A DNA stretch of 64,000 bases from an uncultured Peptococcaceae bacterium (GTDB lineage: Bacteria; Bacillota; Peptococcia; Peptococcales; Peptococcaceae): positions 1 to 64,000 of the forward strand of contig URZX01000006.1 in assembly GCA_900552455.1 (NCBI GenBank), read 5' to 3'. Within the stretch, counting starts at the first letter, position 1. Each line of letters opens with the position of its first letter. The notes below the pieces were generated by a model. It was not told where the DNA came from and did not search any database. It saw only the letters and a program-made list of their open reading frames with translations. Below are positions 43,100 to 52,696 of this stretch, piece after piece. The position numbers were made by a program, and so were the translations under genes.

Positions 43100-44776
43100 T
43101 TATTTTTTCAGCTTCAGCGGAAAGCGCACGATGAAGGTCGTTCCTTTGCCAAGCTTGCTCTTGACCTTGATGGTCGCGTTGTGCCAGATGGCGGCGTGCT
43201 TGACGATGGAAAGTCCCAGCCCTGTACCGCCGCTGGCGCGGGAATGGCTCTTGTCGACGCGGTAGAAGCGTTCGAAAATGCGCTCCTGCTGATCCTCGGA
43301 AATACCGACGCCGGTGTCCTTGACTTTAACGACAGCAGCGTCCTTGGTCTTTTTCACGCTCACAGAGATCGCGCCATCGTCGACGTTGTACTTGATGGCG
43401 TTGTCGCAGAGATTGTAGATCATCTCATAGAGCAGCGTCTTCACGCCTTTGATCGTGACGTGGGTCCCACTGAGATCCATGACGATGCCGCGAGACGCCG
43501 CCTTGTTTCCGAGCTGCTCGATGACGGTCTGGGCGATCTCGTAGAGATCCACCTTGTCCACTGGCAGCGCGTCTGCCTCTTCGTCGAGCCGCGAGATCTT
43601 GATGATGTTTTCGATCAGCGAGACCATGTGCTGAGCTTCGTCGTAGATCTGCTTGAGAAAGCGCGGTTTGTCTTCTTCTTTGACGATGCCGGAGAGCATC
43701 AGCTCGGCGCAGCCGGAAATGCTGTGCAGCGGCGTTTTGAGCTCGTGGGATACATTGGCGCTGAATTCGCGGCGCAGCTGCTCGGCCTCCACCTTTTCGG
43801 TGACGTCGACATAGAAAAGCACGGCGCCGTGGATGCCTTCGTCGGATTCGACGGGGCTGGCGTGGATCTCGTAGCTGCGAGAATTGATGATGATGGTGGC
43901 GCTGGAGGTTTTTCCGTCGTAGGCCTTGTCAAGGAGGCTATCGACGACGGAATTGCGGCTGGTGATGATCTCTTCCCCTGCGGCAAGATCGTCCTCCTCG
44001 GCCATGGCCTTCATGAGATTACGCCCGCTGCGGTTGATGAGCAGGATGCGCCCACTCTGGTTCAGCAGCACGAGCCCTTCACGCATGTTATCGATGACGG
44101 TCTGGAATTCGTTGCGCTGCTGCCCAAGCTGCACACGCTGATCGGCGATCTCCCGATGCTGCTGCTCAATGCGCGAGAGCAGCGGCACGAGCTCGTCGTA
44201 AGCCTCGCCAGCCAGTGGATGATCGAGATCGAGGGTGTTCAGCGGCTCGACGAGCGCACGCGAAAGCTTACGCGCCACAAACCAGGCCATGAGCGATATG
44301 CAGAGAATGAGCAATATCGACGGCACGGCGAGCATCCAGGCTACGCCACCAATGGAAATGTCGTTGGTGGCGATGCGCAGCACGCTGCCATCAGAAAGCT
44401 CCTCTGCCACATACATGAGACGCGTGGTCATTGTCTCAGACTCACGCTCGATCTCAGAAACGCCGTGTGCCTTCGCGTCTATAAATTCCTGTCGGTCGGC
44501 ATGGTTTTCCATGCGGCTGATGTTGTTCCGATTATCAAAAAGGACCGCGCCGTCGGCTGCGATCCAAGTAATGCGATAGCTGTTGTTCTCAAGCTGGTTG
44601 AGATAGGTGAGGCCTTCGTCGTCGACGGCCTGCGACAGATAATCCAGCTGAGCCATGAGCTGATCTCTTGTATCTTCGTTGATATATCGGTAGGTGACGC
44701 CGACCAAAAGGATCAGACTGACCAGCACAGTGATGAGCGCTGTGGCAAAGACGGTCAGAAAGATGCGCTTCTTCAC
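43100..44776 (-). CDS. phoR: PhoR-type sensor histidine kinase
   Basis: 558 aa. Two membrane segments (about 7-30 and 147-168) flank an extracellular sensor domain. A HAMP-like linker and a PAS domain (about 220-330) precede the dimerisation domain with FSANVSHELKTPLHSISG (the phosphorylated His) and the ATPase domain with NLCDNAIKYN, DTGVGISEDQ and GGTGLGLSIV. It responds to phosphate limitation in relatives. It overlaps the response regulator gene by 4 nt and closes the pst-pho operon, which supports the PhoR assignment. Confidence 0.9.
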   Translation of the reverse strand: MKKRIFLTVFATALITVLVSLILLVGVTYRYINEDTRDQLMAQLDYLSQAVDDEGLTYLNQLENNSYRITWIAADGAVLFDNRNNISRMENHADRQEFIDAKAHGVSEIERESETMTTRLMYVAEELSDGSVLRIATNDISIGGVAWMLAVPSILLILCISLMAWFVARKLSRALVEPLNTLDLDHPLAGEAYDELVPLLSRIEQQHREIADQRVQLGQQRNEFQTVIDNMREGLVLLNQSGRILLINRSGRNLMKAMAEEDDLAAGEEIITSRNSVVDSLLDKAYDGKTSSATIIINSRSYEIHASPVESDEGIHGAVLFYVDVTEKVEAEQLRREFSANVSHELKTPLHSISGCAELMLSGIVKEEDKPRFLKQIYDEAQHMVSLIENIIKISRLDEEADALPVDKVDLYEIAQTVIEQLGNKAASRGIVMDLSGTHVTIKGVKTLLYEMIYNLCDNAIKYNVDDGAISVSVKKTKDAAVVKVKDTGVGISEDQQERIFERFYRVDKSHSRASGGTGLGLSIVKHAAIWHNATIKVKSKLGKGTTFIVRFPLKLKK

Positions 44777-45444
44777 TCACTGACCTCCATACGGTAGCCC
44801 ACACCGCGCACGGTGTTGATATAGTTGCCGCATGGTCCCAGTTTTTGACGCAAATTTCGAATGTGGACGTCGACGGTTCTGGTCTCGCCATCGTAATCCT
44901 GATCCCAGATGCAGGTGAGAAATTGCTGACGGGTAAAGACGCGACCAGGATTGGACATCAGCATATAAAGCATCTCAAATTCCTTATAGGTCAGCTCGAC
45001 AGGCTCGCCGTCGACCATCACAACATGGGCGCTCGGATTGAGATAGAGCTGGCCCAGCTGGATCGCCGGCACCTCTTCCTGCGCCGAGCGGCGCATCACA
45101 GCGCGCACGCGCGAGACCATCTCCATCATGCCGAATGGCTTCACGAGATAGTCGTCGGCACCGCTGTCAAGGCCGATGACCTTGTCGTATTCGCTGCCCT
45201 TCGCTGTCGCCATGATCACAGGCACGCGCTGGGTGCTGGACTGGACGCGCAGCTTTTTCAGGATCGAGATCCCATCTTCGTCCGGCAGCATGATATCGAG
45301 GATGATGAGGCTTGGGATCTCTTCCTTGAGCGCGGCGTAGAGTGCCGCGCCATCCTCAAGACCTTTGGCCTTGAGACCGGCAGATTCCAGCGTGTACACC
45401 ATCATATTGCGGATGCCGGATTCGTCTTCAACACAGTAGATCAC
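44773..45444 (-). CDS. phoP: PhoB/PhoP-type response regulator
   Basis: 223 aa OmpR-family regulator. The receiver domain has acidic residues at the N-terminus (CVEDESG), the phosphorylated Asp in LDIMLPDEDG at about residue 52, and a conserved Lys in DYLVKPFG. The winged helix (about 125-220) includes ELTYKEFEMLYML and RTVDVHIRNLRQKLG. Between phoU and phoR in the pst operon, so phosphate control is well supported. Candidate Pho boxes lie upstream of pstS (49629-49668). Confidence 0.9.
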   Translation of the reverse strand: MIYCVEDESGIRNMMVYTLESAGLKAKGLEDGAALYAALKEEIPSLIILDIMLPDEDGISILKKLRVQSSTQRVPVIMATAKGSEYDKVIGLDSGADDYLVKPFGMMEMVSRVRAVMRRSAQEEVPAIQLGQLYLNPSAHVVMVDGEPVELTYKEFEMLYMLMSNPGRVFTRQQFLTCIWDQDYDGETRTVDVHIRNLRQKLGPCGNYINTVRGVGYRMEVSE

Positions 45445-45478
45445 TGTTCGTTCCCTCCTTCGGAGGCGATCTGAAGTC

Positions 45479-46132
45479 TCACTTCACAACCTGGTTCGTG
45501 ACGTAATATTCAACCGCCTCAGCGATCTTGACGATATGATCGCCGATACGTTCATAATACTTGTCAACCATCAATAAATCAAGGACATAATCGGTGGCGG
45601 CGCTGTCATCGCCAGCATTTTTCAAAAGCTCGGCGAGATTGTTCTTCGTTTTGTGGAAGAATTCGTCGACGGTGTCGTCGTAAGCCATAACATCGCGAGC
45701 GAGTCCCACGTCCTTTGTTTCATAAGCATTGAGCACATCGCGCAGCATGCGGCGGGTGGATTTTGCCAGATCGGCGAAGTATTCGATCTCCACCTTCTTC
45801 CCGGCATTGTCCTTGCGCAGAACGATCTCGCAGATGTCCACAGCCTGGATGCCGACGCGCGCCAGATTGCCGACGATCTTCGAAGCCGTCGCGATCAGGC
45901 GATAGTCGCCAGCGACTGGCTGCTGCTGCAGGATCAGCGACGCGCAGAGGGCATCGATGGCGTATTCCTTGTCATCGAGCATTTTCTCATACTTGAGCGT
46001 TTCCTGCGCCAGAGCGGCGTCGCCGGAAAGCAGTGCTTCAGAACCTTTCTGGATGGCTTCTTCACAGATGCCGCCCATTTCAACGATTTCATATGTCAGC
46101 CGTTCAAGCTGCCCTACAAATAAATCTCTCAT
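45479..46132 (-). CDS. phoU: Phosphate signalling protein PhoU
   Basis: 217 aa, two three-helix repeats with the conserved metal-binding D-x-x-D/E motifs (EKMLDDKEYAID and DDTVDEFFHK). PhoU couples the Pst transporter to PhoR signalling. ATG 46132 is used (GGGAG 8 nt upstream); the codon before it is TTG, which would also fit but lacks support. The pstB stop overlaps by 1 nt (TGATG), so the genes are coupled. Confidence 0.94.
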   Translation of the reverse strand: MRDLFVGQLERLTYEIVEMGGICEEAIQKGSEALLSGDAALAQETLKYEKMLDDKEYAIDALCASLILQQQPVAGDYRLIATASKIVGNLARVGIQAVDICEIVLRKDNAGKKVEIEYFADLAKSTRRMLRDVLNAYETKDVGLARDVMAYDDTVDEFFHKTKNNLAELLKNAGDDSAATDYVLDLLMVDKYYERIGDHIVKIAEAVEYYVTNQVVK

Positions 46133-46881
46133 CAACCAAATCTCCCTGTAATGTATTCTTCTGTGCGTGGATCCTTCGGATTGGCAAAGAGCGTCCCTGT
46201 ATCAGAAAACTCAATGAGATCGCCGAGATAAAAGAACGCCGTTTTGTCAGAGATACGAGCAGCCTGCTGCATATTATGGGTGACAATGACTATAGTATAG
46301 TCTTTCTTTAACTCCAGCGCAAGGTCTTCGATCTTGGACGTGGAAATTGGGTCCAGTGCAGAGGTTGGCTCGTCCATGAGCAGCACCTCCGGCTCCACAG
46401 CTAGCGCGCGCGCAACACAGATACGCTGCTGCTGACCACCGGAAAGGCCGAGGGCTGATTTTTTCAGACGGTCCTTGACTTCATCCCAGATGGCGGCGCC
46501 ACGCAGCGATTTTTCCACGATCTCATCGAGCTGCGCTTTGCCCTTGATGCCGTGGGTGCGTGGCCCATAGGCGATGTTGTCATAAATGCTCATCGGAAAT
46601 GGGTTTGGTTTCTGGAAAACCATGCCGACGCGTTTGCGCAGGTGGTTGACATCCATGGTGCCGTAAATATCTTCGCCGTCGAGGAGCACGTCCCCTTCGA
46701 TGCGGCAGCCTTCGACGAGGTCGTTCATGCGATTGAGGGTTTTCAGCAGGGTGGATTTCCCGCAGCCGGATGGCCCGATGAATGCGGTGATCTCGTTTGG
46801 CTTGACCTGCATATTGATACCGTGAAGCGCATGGAAATCGCCGTAATAAAGATTCAGATCTTTGATATCAAATTTAAACAT
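46132..46881 (-). CDS. pstB: Phosphate ABC transporter ATPase PstB
   Basis: 249 aa. Walker [12 protein letters not shown], signature LSGGQQQR, Walker [12 protein letters not shown], plus [19 protein letters not shown], a segment characteristic of PstB. It drives high-affinity phosphate uptake together with PstC/PstA. It starts 4 nt after pstA stops. Confidence 0.97.
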   Translation of the reverse strand: MFKFDIKDLNLYYGDFHALHGINMQVKPNEITAFIGPSGCGKSTLLKTLNRMNDLVEGCRIEGDVLLDGEDIYGTMDVNHLRKRVGMVFQKPNPFPMSIYDNIAYGPRTHGIKGKAQLDEIVEKSLRGAAIWDEVKDRLKKSALGLSGGQQQRICVARALAVEPEVLLMDEPTSALDPISTSKIEDLALELKKDYTIVIVTHNMQQAARISDKTAFFYLGDLIEFSDTGTLFANPKDPRTEEYITGRFG

Positions 46882-46885
46882 TCTC

Positions 46886-47761
46886 TTACTTATCCTTTCT
46901 CAGGAAATTCGCAATGGCATCTGCGCCAAAGTTCAGAATCATCGCCAGGATGAGCAGCACGAAGGCTGTCGCAAACGCCTGGTTCATATACAAGCCTTCG
47001 CCGGAGATGACATACATGTGCACGGCGAGGGTACGACCGGAGGACAGGAATCCTGTCGCGATGTCTGCGATGGTGCCAGCGGTGTAGATGAGCGCTGCCG
47101 ATTCACCGACGATACGGCCAAGACTCAGAATGACCCCGCTCATGATGCCAGGGATGGCGCTTGGCAGAACGATCTGGCTGATCGTGCGGAGCTTGCCGGC
47201 GCCGAGACCAAAGCTCCCTTCGCGGTAGCTGTCCGGCACCATCTTCAGCGCTTCTTCGGTGGTGCGGAGCACAACAGGAAGCACCATGATGGCCAGTGTC
47301 AGCGCACCGGAAAGAACAGACAGTCCCATGTGGCAGAACTTGACAAAGAAGATGGAGCCAAAGAGACCGTAGATAATGGAAGGAATACCTGTCAGCGTTT
47401 CTGCCGTCAGACGAACCATTCCTACGAAACGGCTGCCCTTCTTCGCATATTCAACGAGGTAAATGGCAGCGCCGATCCCGATTGGCAGCGCCACAACGAG
47501 GGCGATGATCGCCATGAATACGGTGTTGATCAGCGCCGGCAGCATGGAAACGTTTTCGGAGTTGTATTCCAGCGCAAAAAGCTCCGGAGAAAGGTTTGGA
47601 ATCCCTCTGATAACAATATATACAACGATGAATGCCAGGGTCAAAACACTGAGCAGCGCAGCCAGGTTGACCAGGATGAACAGCGCCAGCGACGCAGGAT
47701 TGTTTTTCAAGCCGTGCCATCTGGAAGCAAATTTGCTGTCGCGTTTTTTCTGCTCAGTCAT
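46886..47761 (-). CDS. pstA: Phosphate ABC transporter permease PstA
   Basis: 291 aa, six membrane segments. The ABC permease EAA-type loop is [26 protein letters not shown] (short quote: [14 protein letters not shown]), with [15 protein letters not shown] being typical of Pst permeases. The ATG at 47761 fits an AGAGGTGA site; it overlaps the end of pstC by 8 nt. An earlier GTG at 47773 lies inside the ribosome site. Second permease of the pst operon. Confidence 0.95.
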   Translation of the reverse strand: MTEQKKRDSKFASRWHGLKNNPASLALFILVNLAALLSVLTLAFIVVYIVIRGIPNLSPELFALEYNSENVSMLPALINTVFMAIIALVVALPIGIGAAIYLVEYAKKGSRFVGMVRLTAETLTGIPSIIYGLFGSIFFVKFCHMGLSVLSGALTLAIMVLPVVLRTTEEALKMVPDSYREGSFGLGAGKLRTISQIVLPSAIPGIMSGVILSLGRIVGESAALIYTAGTIADIATGFLSSGRTLAVHMYVISGEGLYMNQAFATAFVLLILAMILNFGADAIANFLRKDK

Positions 47762-48644
47762 TCTGCTGGTCACCTCTCTTCAGAATTGCCAAAAGGAAGT
47801 TGATGATCAAAATAAAGATGAATAAGACAACGGCTGTGCCGATGAGCGCCTGTCGGTGCAGATCAACGGCGTAGCCCATTTCCATGACGATGTTGGTGGT
47901 CATGGTGCGGACACCATCGGTGAGCGCTTTTGGAATCGCAGCCTGGTTGCCGGCGACCATGATGACAGCCATGGTTTCACCGATGGCACGGCCGAGGCCG
48001 AGCACGACGCCAGTCATGATGCCGCTCTTGCAGGCTGGCAGCACACAGCGGAAAATGCTGCGTTCGTGGGTGGCGCCGAGGCCGACGCTGCCTTCGTAGT
48101 AGCTGGTGTTGACGGCACGGATGGAAGATTCGCTGACGCTGATGATGGTTGGCAGAATCATCATGCCAAGCAGCACAGACGCCGTGAGAACGCTCAGCCC
48201 TCGACCGCCAAACACTTCGCGGACAAATGGCACGAGCACCATCAGGCCAAAGAAACCGTAGACGACAGATGGAATACCAGCGAGAAGCTGGACGCCTGAC
48301 TTCAGTACCGGATAGATTTTCTTAGGGCAGTAGAATGCGAGAAAAACTGCCGATAAAATTCCGATAGGAGCACCAATGATCAGCGCTCCTATCGTGGTGA
48401 GGACGCTCCCAACGATCATCGGCAGGATGCCATAGATGTCGTTGTTTGGACGCCACTCAATTCCGGTCAGAAAGTTCAGGGGCCCGATTTCCATGATCGC
48501 TGGCAGACCATTTGCAAACATGAAGATACAAATGATGAAGACTGCAACGATGGATACACAGGCGGCGACAGTGAAAAGTCCTTTCATGAACTTCTCAAGG
48601 CCTGCGCTCGTGTGCCCTGATTGTTTCTGACTATTATTCTGCAT
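47754..48644 (-). CDS. pstC: Phosphate ABC transporter permease PstC
   Basis: 296 aa, six membrane segments. Contains GIPSVVYGFFGLMVLVPF and the EAA-type loop (NTSYYEGSVGLGATHERSI). ATG 48644 lies within the last codons of pstS (11-nt overlap), which couples translation. It forms the channel with PstA. Confidence 0.95.
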   Translation of the reverse strand: MQNNSQKQSGHTSAGLEKFMKGLFTVAACVSIVAVFIICIFMFANGLPAIMEIGPLNFLTGIEWRPNNDIYGILPMIVGSVLTTIGALIIGAPIGILSAVFLAFYCPKKIYPVLKSGVQLLAGIPSVVYGFFGLMVLVPFVREVFGGRGLSVLTASVLLGMMILPTIISVSESSIRAVNTSYYEGSVGLGATHERSIFRCVLPACKSGIMTGVVLGLGRAIGETMAVIMVAGNQAAIPKALTDGVRTMTTNIVMEMGYAVDLHRQALIGTAVVLFIFILIINFLLAILKRGDQQND

Positions 48645-49563
48645 TTTCTAATTCATCCCATGTGGTCGTGTCGCCAAGGTAGATGCTCTTGACCTGATCG
48701 GCAGTGAGATCTTCGATTGGGTTGCCGTTATTAACGATGACGGCGATACCGTCCTGAGCGATGGTGGTGCTGGTTACGCCCTGGCTGGTTTCAGAATCAT
48801 CGAGTGCACGGGAAGCCATGCCGATGTCACAGGTGCCGTCGATGGCGTTGGTTACACCAGTGGAGGAGTCGCTCTGCTGAACCTGAACGTCAACGTCTGG
48901 GTTTACAGCTTCGTATGCTTCAGCGAGTTTTTCCATCAGTGGGGTGACGGAGCTGGAGCCGGAGCAAACAACCGTACCAGAAAGACCTTCTGCAGCAGTA
49001 TAAGCTTCACCTTCACCAACAGAGATCTGGCCATTTTCTTCAACAACAGCCTGACCGTCAGCGCTCATGATGAAGTTTACAAAATCCTGCGCTGCATCAG
49101 AGATGCCATCCTTGGTAACGATGTTGAATGGACGAGCGATCGCATAGCTGCCATCAGCAACGGTTTCGATGGATGGTGCTACGCCGTCAATGCTGACTGC
49201 CTTAACAGTGTCATCCAGAGAACCGAGGGAGATGTAACCGATGGCGTATTCGTCGCCAGCAACCGTCTGCATCATAACGCTGGTGCTGTTGGTTTCAGCG
49301 ATGCTCGTAGAGGTCTGGTCAACCTTTTCGCCATCCACTTCTTCTTCGATGCCGAAGAGTTCGATGAATGCGCTGCGGGTACCAGAACCATTTTCGCGGG
49401 TCGTCGCATTGATGCTGGAGGTGTTGTCAAATTCCACAGCTTCCGTTTCAGCAGCTGCGCTACCTTCGCTGGTAGACGCCGCTTCGTCGCCGCCGCCACC
49501 GCAGCCTGCCAACATACCCATGCAAAGGATCGCAGCGATCCCAACTTTTTTCCAATTTCTCAT
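48634..49563 (-). CDS. pstS: Circularly permuted phosphate-binding lipoprotein PstS
   Basis: 309 aa. Lipoprotein signal with lipobox LAGC (Cys about 21). The phosphate-binding fold is present but the two halves are in swapped order. Residues about 50-155 hold what is normally the C-terminal half (TRENGSGTRSAF, AIGYISLGSLDDTVKA, ARPFNIVTKDG, DFVNFIMSADGQ). Residues about 170-305 hold the usual N-terminal half (GTVVCSGSSSVTPLMEKL, DGTCDIGMASRALDD, GIAVIVNNGNPIEDLT, TTTWDEL). Both phosphate-contact loops, SSSVTP and NGSGTR, are kept, so binding should persist. Position at the head of the pst operon supports function. Confidence 0.92.
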   Translation of the reverse strand: MRNWKKVGIAAILCMGMLAGCGGGGDEAASTSEGSAAAETEAVEFDNTSSINATTRENGSGTRSAFIELFGIEEEVDGEKVDQTSTSIAETNSTSVMMQTVAGDEYAIGYISLGSLDDTVKAVSIDGVAPSIETVADGSYAIARPFNIVTKDGISDAAQDFVNFIMSADGQAVVEENGQISVGEGEAYTAAEGLSGTVVCSGSSSVTPLMEKLAEAYEAVNPDVDVQVQQSDSSTGVTNAIDGTCDIGMASRALDDSETSQGVTSTTIAQDGIAVIVNNGNPIEDLTADQVKSIYLGDTTTWDELENAE

Positions 49564-49628
49564 TGTTTACCTTCTTTCTTCATAGTAGCTTTCGTTTTTC
49601 GCTTACAGGATTTATATTAATGCGGTCA

Positions 49629-49668
49629 TGTAAAGTCTGAAAGCGGGCGAATGTAAAATGATTGTAAA
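49629..49668 (-). promoter_or_regulatory. Candidate Pho boxes upstream of pstS
   Basis: On the minus strand TTTACA occurs at 49668-49663, 49657-49652 and 49634-49629. The first two are exactly 11 bp apart, the spacing of PhoP-binding direct repeats (TTnACA) in Firmicutes. A TATAAA-like -10 lies nearer pstS. The match is by pattern only. Confidence 0.6.
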
Positions 49669-49683
49669 ATATCACCATTTTTC

Positions 49684-49859
49684 CATTTTATTTTTCTGAA
49701 AACTCCTACTATATGTGCAAGCTCGTGGAAGCGCGCAGCTAGATATCGGCCGATCGCTTTCGCGCCATCTGTTTTTTACAGAGATTTTCTGTCTAAACGC
49801 GCTGTATTTCTGCAGGATTTTTACACTGGTTGAGTGACATTTTACAGAAGCTGCGCATA
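49684..49859. other. Intergenic region between pst promoter and the two-component operon
   Basis: No convincing gene. Plus-strand TTTACA strings at 49775, 49820 and 49841 echo the Pho-box sequence upstream of pstS, without the exact 11-bp spacing. Confidence 0.4.
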
Positions 49860-49893
49860 AGAAAAGCCGCAAGCGACAGATCTCACTTGCGAC
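49860..49893 (-). terminator. Terminator of the six-gene operon
   Basis: 8-bp stem 49866-49873 with 49886-49893 (arm GCCGCAAG, one wobble) followed by CTTTTCTTAT on the minus strand, 15 nt past the histidine kinase stop. Confidence 0.75.
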
Positions 49894-49908
49894 TGCATTC
49901 AGGATCTA

Positions 49909-51228
49909 TTAACAGATGACACGCAACATAAACTGCCCATCTCGCTGCTCATACTCACAACTGGCGCCGTATTTTTCACAAAAGGCGCGGATGGAACGGC
50001 TGCCAAGGCCGTGGGCATGTACGCCCGACGATTTTCCAGGGCTGCGGTTTTCAGACGCCAGGGGCAATCCATCTTTACCGAAAGGCACGGGCTCCGCTGT
50101 CGGATTGGCGATCTGAAACATCAGCTGGGGATGGGCGATCACATGGCAGGAGATCTCGCGCACCTCTTTCGGCAGTCGCATACACGCATTGATGGCATTT
50201 TCCAGCGCGTTGGCAAAGACGAGCGCGAGCTCTGCTTCGTCTACAGAAAGCTGTTCTGGCAGGCGAATCTCCGCATCGACGCGGACACCCTGCTGCTCTG
50301 CCTGTGAAAAATAGCTGCTAAAAACGGCATCCAACACTGGCGAGCGACACCAATGCACAATGCGCTGTCCCTCCAGCCGTTCCTCGGCGCCGCGGGTATA
50401 GGCCAGGGCTTCCTCTGATTGCCCCTGCCGGATCAATTCGGCGATGGTGCGCAGTCGATGGCGCATATCATGGCGCTCAACGCGCACGGTTTCCTCTGCC
50501 TGACGCACGGCCTCCATGCGCTGTTCCAATCCGTGTAGCTGCAGCATCGTGAGCTCGGCGTTATGGCGCGCCTCCACCTCACGGCTCAGGCTCGAAACGA
50601 GGATAAGAAAAACGAGATAAATGCCGACCATCATCAGACAGGTCGCCACCTTGATCACGGTAACGTGTGCATTGGACAGGCCGGAAATCCCGGGCAGAAG
50701 GTAGACCATCATCAGATAATGTCCGGCCAGGAGGCTGCAGATCAGCCACCAGCCATGGCGCATGATCGGCAGCTCACGCAGCGAAAGCGGTCGCAGATAG
50801 CGCAGCACCAGCCAGAGCTCCACGCTACTCGCAAGCAGGAAGCCCAGCCACATCGCCCAGAGTTTTCCGCCGGAGACCAGCATAAACACTGCGCCCACCT
50901 GCTGCACCAGAAAACACAGCGAAACCGCTGAAAGAAACTGGAACACCGTCTTCCAGCCGCGCTCCGGCGACAAATACATGAACAACGCCAGCTCCGGCAG
51001 ATGCAGACAAGGCGTGTAAAGATACAGCAGATTCTCGCTGCCGAAGAAGCGCCCAAGCACAAAAAGCCAGACGAGGAGCAGAAAACAGCTGCCATAGACG
51101 ATCACCAACGTCTTCACGCGTGAAAAACGGCTGCCCACGAGGAGCAGGTTCATCGTCATGCCGAAGGTGGTGTAGAAAATAAAGATCGCCAACATCGACA
51201 GATCCGTCACATCAGTGAGCAGATTCAC
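49909..51228 (-). CDS. GHKL-type sensor histidine kinase (AgrC-like)
   Basis: 439 aa. About six membrane segments in the first 220 residues form the sensor, followed by a coiled coil and the kinase part. The His box is RVERHDMRHRLRTIAEL, and the ATPase domain of the GHKL type has ALVFANALENAINACM and GLGSRSIRAFCEKYGA. It pairs with the LytTR regulator upstream (17-nt overlap), the AgrC/AgrA arrangement. GTG 51228 follows GGAGGAG. It is the last gene of a six-gene operon, which suggests that its signal is related to the transporter and racemase encoded with it. Confidence 0.88.
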   Translation of the reverse strand: MNLLTDVTDLSMLAIFIFYTTFGMTMNLLLVGSRFSRVKTLVIVYGSCFLLLVWLFVLGRFFGSENLLYLYTPCLHLPELALFMYLSPERGWKTVFQFLSAVSLCFLVQQVGAVFMLVSGGKLWAMWLGFLLASSVELWLVLRYLRPLSLRELPIMRHGWWLICSLLAGHYLMMVYLLPGISGLSNAHVTVIKVATCLMMVGIYLVFLILVSSLSREVEARHNAELTMLQLHGLEQRMEAVRQAEETVRVERHDMRHRLRTIAELIRQGQSEEALAYTRGAEERLEGQRIVHWCRSPVLDAVFSSYFSQAEQQGVRVDAEIRLPEQLSVDEAELALVFANALENAINACMRLPKEVREISCHVIAHPQLMFQIANPTAEPVPFGKDGLPLASENRSPGKSSGVHAHGLGSRSIRAFCEKYGASCEYEQRDGQFMLRVIC

Positions 51229-51982
51229 GGCCGTCTCCTCCCTCCAGATTTCGATGCTGCGCCAACCAATACGCGCCCCACTGACGCTTGAGCGCAGGCG
51301 CTGCTGTGCGCGGCATGCTCACAACGCTGCCAGTATCCAACAAAACCTCCTGACCATCGATGCCCGCCACCCGCGACAGATTCACCAGAAAGCTCGCTCC
51401 GCAGAGCACAAAGCGACTGTCCGCCAAGAGCGCAGACACCGCCTCGCGAAATGAGTTGCGCAGCGTGCGCGTCTGGATCGTTTCATGATCGCAGACATAG
51501 CGCATCACGCGGCCGCTGCGCTCCACGTAAAGGATCTCGTCGAGGAGCACACGCCGCGGACCGTTCACTGTCTGAATCAGGATGGATTCATTCTGCCTGC
51601 TGGTGCAGATGTCTGCGGCAGCATCGAGCACAGCGAAAAATTTTTCCGGCATGACAGGCTTGAGCAGATAATGAAAAGCGCGCACGTCGTAGCTGTCGAT
51701 GGCGAAATCTGTCGAGCTTGTGAGATAGAGAATGATGCCGCTGTACCCGCTCTCGCGCAGCGCATGACCGATATCGATGCCATCGCGGCCCGGCATGAGA
51801 ATATCGAGGAGGATGATGTCGAAGCGTTCTCCCTCCACCACCTGCGCGAGCAGCGTCTCACCATCTGAGAAGGGAGCGATCCGCCCGCCAAGCCTTGGCT
51901 GTCTGTGCAGATAGCGCTTCACGAGCGCCACGAGGTTTTCCAGATCCCCTGGCGCGTCGTCACAGACTGCAATACGGAGCAT
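51212..51982 (-). CDS. LytTR-family response regulator
   Basis: 256 aa. Receiver domain with CDDAPGD, phospho-acceptor Asp in LLDILMPGRDG (about residue 59) and a Lys in YLLKPV. C-terminal LytTR DNA-binding domain (about 140-240) with DEILYVERSGRVMRYV and FVLCGASFLVNLSRV. LytTR regulators bind direct repeats and often control envelope or quorum-linked genes. It is between the racemase and the kinase. The C-terminal tail (LAQHRNLEGGDGRESAH) overlaps the kinase start. Confidence 0.9.
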   Translation of the reverse strand: MLRIAVCDDAPGDLENLVALVKRYLHRQPRLGGRIAPFSDGETLLAQVVEGERFDIILLDILMPGRDGIDIGHALRESGYSGIILYLTSSTDFAIDSYDVRAFHYLLKPVMPEKFFAVLDAAADICTSRQNESILIQTVNGPRRVLLDEILYVERSGRVMRYVCDHETIQTRTLRNSFREAVSALLADSRFVLCGASFLVNLSRVAGIDGQEVLLDTGSVVSMPRTAAPALKRQWGAYWLAQHRNLEGGDGRESAH

Positions 51983-52003
51983 GGTGCTCCCTCCTTTCGT
52001 GTG

Positions 52004-52660
52004 TTAATTGTTCTGGCGATTCAGCATGACCACCATCTCTTCCGCCGGATCGATGAGCGGCAGCGTTGTCTGCGCTGCCAGCGTATCTTTGAGATAGGGG
52101 AAATGGGTGCAGCCGAGGAGCATGGCCTCTGCGCCCCAGTCTGCAAACCAGGCTGCGAGCGCTTCCAGATGAAACTGCTGGATGATCCTCTCTGGCGTTT
52201 CTCCGCGCTCGATCGCGCCGACAACTGGCAAAAGCGTCGTACCCAACACCGCCAGCTGCGGATTCTCCGCATAAAGCGTGCGCTCAATGCCGAGCAGGCC
52301 GTTGGCGTTGGCAGCGATCACACCGAGGCGCTCGTAGCGCGTCGCCAACTGGCGATAAACGACCAGCGGCGTGACGATCTGCAAGCCTGTCTCTGCCGCA
52401 AGTGCGTCAAAATCCACAGCGCCGGCAAGCGAATTGCAGTAAACGAAGACGCGGCTGCTCCCAGCGCTGGCGATCTCTGTCAACACCCCGCGCACCGCCG
52501 CCGTTTTTGCCGCCGTGTCCTGATTTTGAAAGGCCGTCTGCGCCAGCGGGTCCGCCGCCATTGCGTAAGCGCGGGCCGCCAGCCCATGCTGACGCAGCAC
52601 CTCCACGCCCATCTCCGTATCCACCGGCGTTCCCGCCATCACTGCGATCCATTTGTTCAT
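52004..52660 (-). CDS. Aspartate/glutamate racemase-family enzyme
   Basis: 218 aa, Asp/Glu racemase superfamily, using two Cys as acid and base: YCNS near residue 75 and LGCTHFP near residue 185, both present. Related to glutamate racemase MurI and to aspartate racemases, but shorter than MurI and with a distinct N-terminus (KWIAVMAGTPVDTEMG). It sits in the operon with a transporter and binding protein, not a cell-wall cluster, so it may racemise an imported or signalling amino acid. Gap to the next gene is 21 nt. Confidence 0.85.
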   Translation of the reverse strand: MNKWIAVMAGTPVDTEMGVEVLRQHGLAARAYAMAADPLAQTAFQNQDTAAKTAAVRGVLTEIASAGSSRVFVYCNSLAGAVDFDALAAETGLQIVTPLVVYRQLATRYERLGVIAANANGLLGIERTLYAENPQLAVLGTTLLPVVGAIERGETPERIIQQFHLEALAAWFADWGAEAMLLGCTHFPYLKDTLAAQTTLPLIDPAEEMVVMLNRQNN

Positions 52661-52696
52661 CTTCTGGTCCTTCTTTCGTATTTTGTTACAACCATT

